Origin: Janthinobacterium sp. 64
GTDB taxonomy: Bacteria; Pseudomonadota; Gammaproteobacteria; Burkholderiales; Burkholderiaceae_D
Reading direction: 5' to 3'
NCBI RefSeq assembly: GCF_002813325.1
Contig: NZ_PHUG01000001.1
Span: 2,728,001-2,792,000 of the forward strand
Length of the DNA: 64,000 bases
Position 1 is the stretch's first letter. Each line of letters begins with the position of its first letter. The notes beneath the pieces are model-generated. The model was given only the letters and a program-made list of their open reading frames with translations. It did not search any database and was not told the DNA's origin. Position numbers and translations under genes: made by a program. Positions 63,002-64,000 of this stretch are shown here, piece by piece.

Positions 63002-63379
63002 ATGCCTGACAAATCCGCCCTTGAGAAAATGTATGTGAAAAATGCCAGTACCCTGGCCGTGCTCAATGACGGCGGCGAACATGGAGAATTGCTGGCGCAG
63101 TTGCCGGCGGAGCGGCGGGTGCGGGAAGGTGAAAATGCCGACTGGATCCTGCTGTACGCACGCAGCCGCGCGGAACTGGAGCGGTTCCTGCCGGTGGCGC
63201 AAGCGCGCCTGGCGCCCGGCGGCGCCGTCTGGGTGGCGTACCGCAAGGGCGGCGCGAAGGCCGGCAGCGACATCCACCGCGACGATATCCGCAATTTTGC
63301 GCAAACAATAGGGCTCGACAGCGTGGCGATGGTCGCCATCGACGCCGCCTGGTCGGCGCTGCGCCTGAAGCAGGTGTAG
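63002..63379 (+). CDS. DUF3052-like protein
   Basis: The protein has 125 residues. It starts MPDKSALEKMYVKNASTLAVLN and has the strand-helix pattern with DWILLYARSRAELERFLPVAQARLAPGGAVWVAYRKGG and the end DAAWSALRLKQV, which matches DUF3052 proteins. The function is unknown. It is divergent from the PadR-type regulator. The ATG at 63002 is preferred over one 13 codons earlier because it gives the family length. Confidence 0.7.
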   Translation: MPDKSALEKMYVKNASTLAVLNDGGEHGELLAQLPAERRVREGENADWILLYARSRAELERFLPVAQARLAPGGAVWVAYRKGGAKAGSDIHRDDIRNFAQTIGLDSVAMVAIDAAWSALRLKQV

Positions 63380-63386
63380 CCGAAGT

Positions 63387-64000
63387 CTAGGTCACGCCGT
63401 GCAGCGCCAGCGCCCATTCGACGTGCTCGCGCACGATGGCCGACGGGTGCTCGCGGCGCGACAGCAGGGCCGCCACGATGTCGGCCTGGCCCTTCGCCTT
63501 GGCGGCCGCATTGCCCATGCCGACGGCCAGGTTGCGCAGCCAGCGTTCGTGGCCGATGCGGCGAATCGCGCTGCCTTCCATGCGACGGTTGAATTCCTCT
63601 TCCGTCCAGGCGAACAGTTCCACCATGCCGGCGCTGCCCAGGCTGTGGCGCTCGTCGAAGTCGGGCACGACGGCGCGCTGGGCGAACTTGTTCCACGGGC
63701 AGACGGTCTGGCAATCGTCGCAGCCGTACACCTTGTTGCCGATCAAAGGACGCATCTCGACGGGAATGGCGCCCTTCAATTCGATGGTCAGGTAAGAGAT
63801 GCAGCGGCGCGCGTCAAGCTGGTACGGCCCCAGGATGGCTTGCGTCGGGCACACCGTGATGCACGCCGAGCACTGGCCGCAGCGCGGCGTTTCCGGCGGG
63901 TCGATGGGCAACGGCACGTCGATGAGGATCTCGCCGAGGAAAAAGAAGGAGCCGCCCTGGCGGTTGATCAGCAAGGTGTGCTTGCCGCGCCAGCCCAGGC
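63387..64000 (-). CDS. queG: Epoxyqueuosine reductase QueG, C-terminal part
   Basis: About 204 residues of the C-terminal part are visible; the start lies beyond the right edge. It has two [4Fe-4S] clusters in CGQCSACITVCPTQA and CDDCQTVCPWN, then a HEAT-like C-terminus (NLAVGMGNAAAKAKG). QueG is a cobalamin-dependent enzyme that reduces epoxyqueuosine in tRNA to queuosine, the last step of that modification. It ends eight bases after the DUF3052-like stop, in the opposite direction. Confidence 0.93.
   Translation of the reverse strand, partial: LGWRGKHTLLINRQGGSFFFLGEILIDVPLPIDPPETPRCGQCSACITVCPTQAILGPYQLDARRCISYLTIELKGAIPVEMRPLIGNKVYGCDDCQTVCPWNKFAQRAVVPDFDERHSLGSAGMVELFAWTEEEFNRRMEGSAIRRIGHERWLRNLAVGMGNAAAKAKGQADIVAALLSRREHPSAIVREHVEWALALHGVT

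Overview
The window is GC-rich bacterial chromosome, most consistent with a betaproteobacterium of the family Oxalobacteraceae, close to Janthinobacterium. That placement is inference from gene content and style: an rpsU-yqeY-dnaG-rpoD block, a PEP-CTERM surface protein, DctP-type TRAP genes preceded by AGGAGACA-like ribosome sites, many ATGA/GTGA overlaps, and short dispersed GGGGTC-type palindromes. I see no transposase, phage gene, plasmid gene or CRISPR array. The only recombinase is the housekeeping XerD. Both ends cut genes: pdxJ on the left and queG on the right.

Positions 1-14,050 are mostly housekeeping: pdxJ (partial), a YjjG-type HAD phosphatase, a DUF2726 protein, an FKBP isomerase, a CAU-anticodon tRNA, then rpoD, dnaG, yqeY and rpsU on the minus strand. 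A PEP-CTERM protein, a YhiN-type flavoprotein, ybiB, the aromatic-pathway gene aroG, an orphan NirD-like protein and tsaD follow. Positions 14,107-18,968 hold eutC, eutB, a membrane-fused TIGR01777 epimerase, a DUF4166 protein and a GbsR/MarR-type regulator. They all lie on the minus strand with small gaps or overlaps, behind a clear inverted-repeat operator.

Positions 19,036-26,040 hold the most interesting region: seven minus-strand genes packed head to tail, with five start/stop overlaps. They encode a FabH-like ketosynthase, a short-chain dehydrogenase, a metallo-beta-lactamase-fold hydrolase, an F390-synthetase-like adenylating enzyme, a PAP2 phosphatase, a sterol-desaturase-family hydroxylase and an acyl desaturase. 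This looks like a pathway making a modified long-chain lipid that I cannot match to a described cluster. Upstream are a voltage-sensor cation channel with a zinc-ribbon tail and a KefB-type antiporter.

Positions 28,925-36,274 hold membrane and maintenance genes: a YdjM-like hydrolase, a DUF2157 / DUF4401-GDYXXLXY pair, DUF427, a FrnE-like oxidoreductase, plsY, ybaK and an endonuclease/phosphatase-family protein. Then come a PAS-GGDEF-EAL protein, a drug-type RND pump with its adaptor, MgtC with a small companion, and a two-component system divergent from a heavy-metal CzcBAC-type efflux operon (44,960-52,763).

Positions 52,835-64,000 hold xerD and ogt, a C4-dicarboxylate TRAP transporter (dctPQM) divergent from its dctS-dctR two-component system around a perfect 24-bp palindrome, a small lipoprotein, a ferric-siderophore reductase with its PadR/YqjI-type regulator behind a long inverted repeat, a DUF3052-like protein and the C-terminal part of queG.
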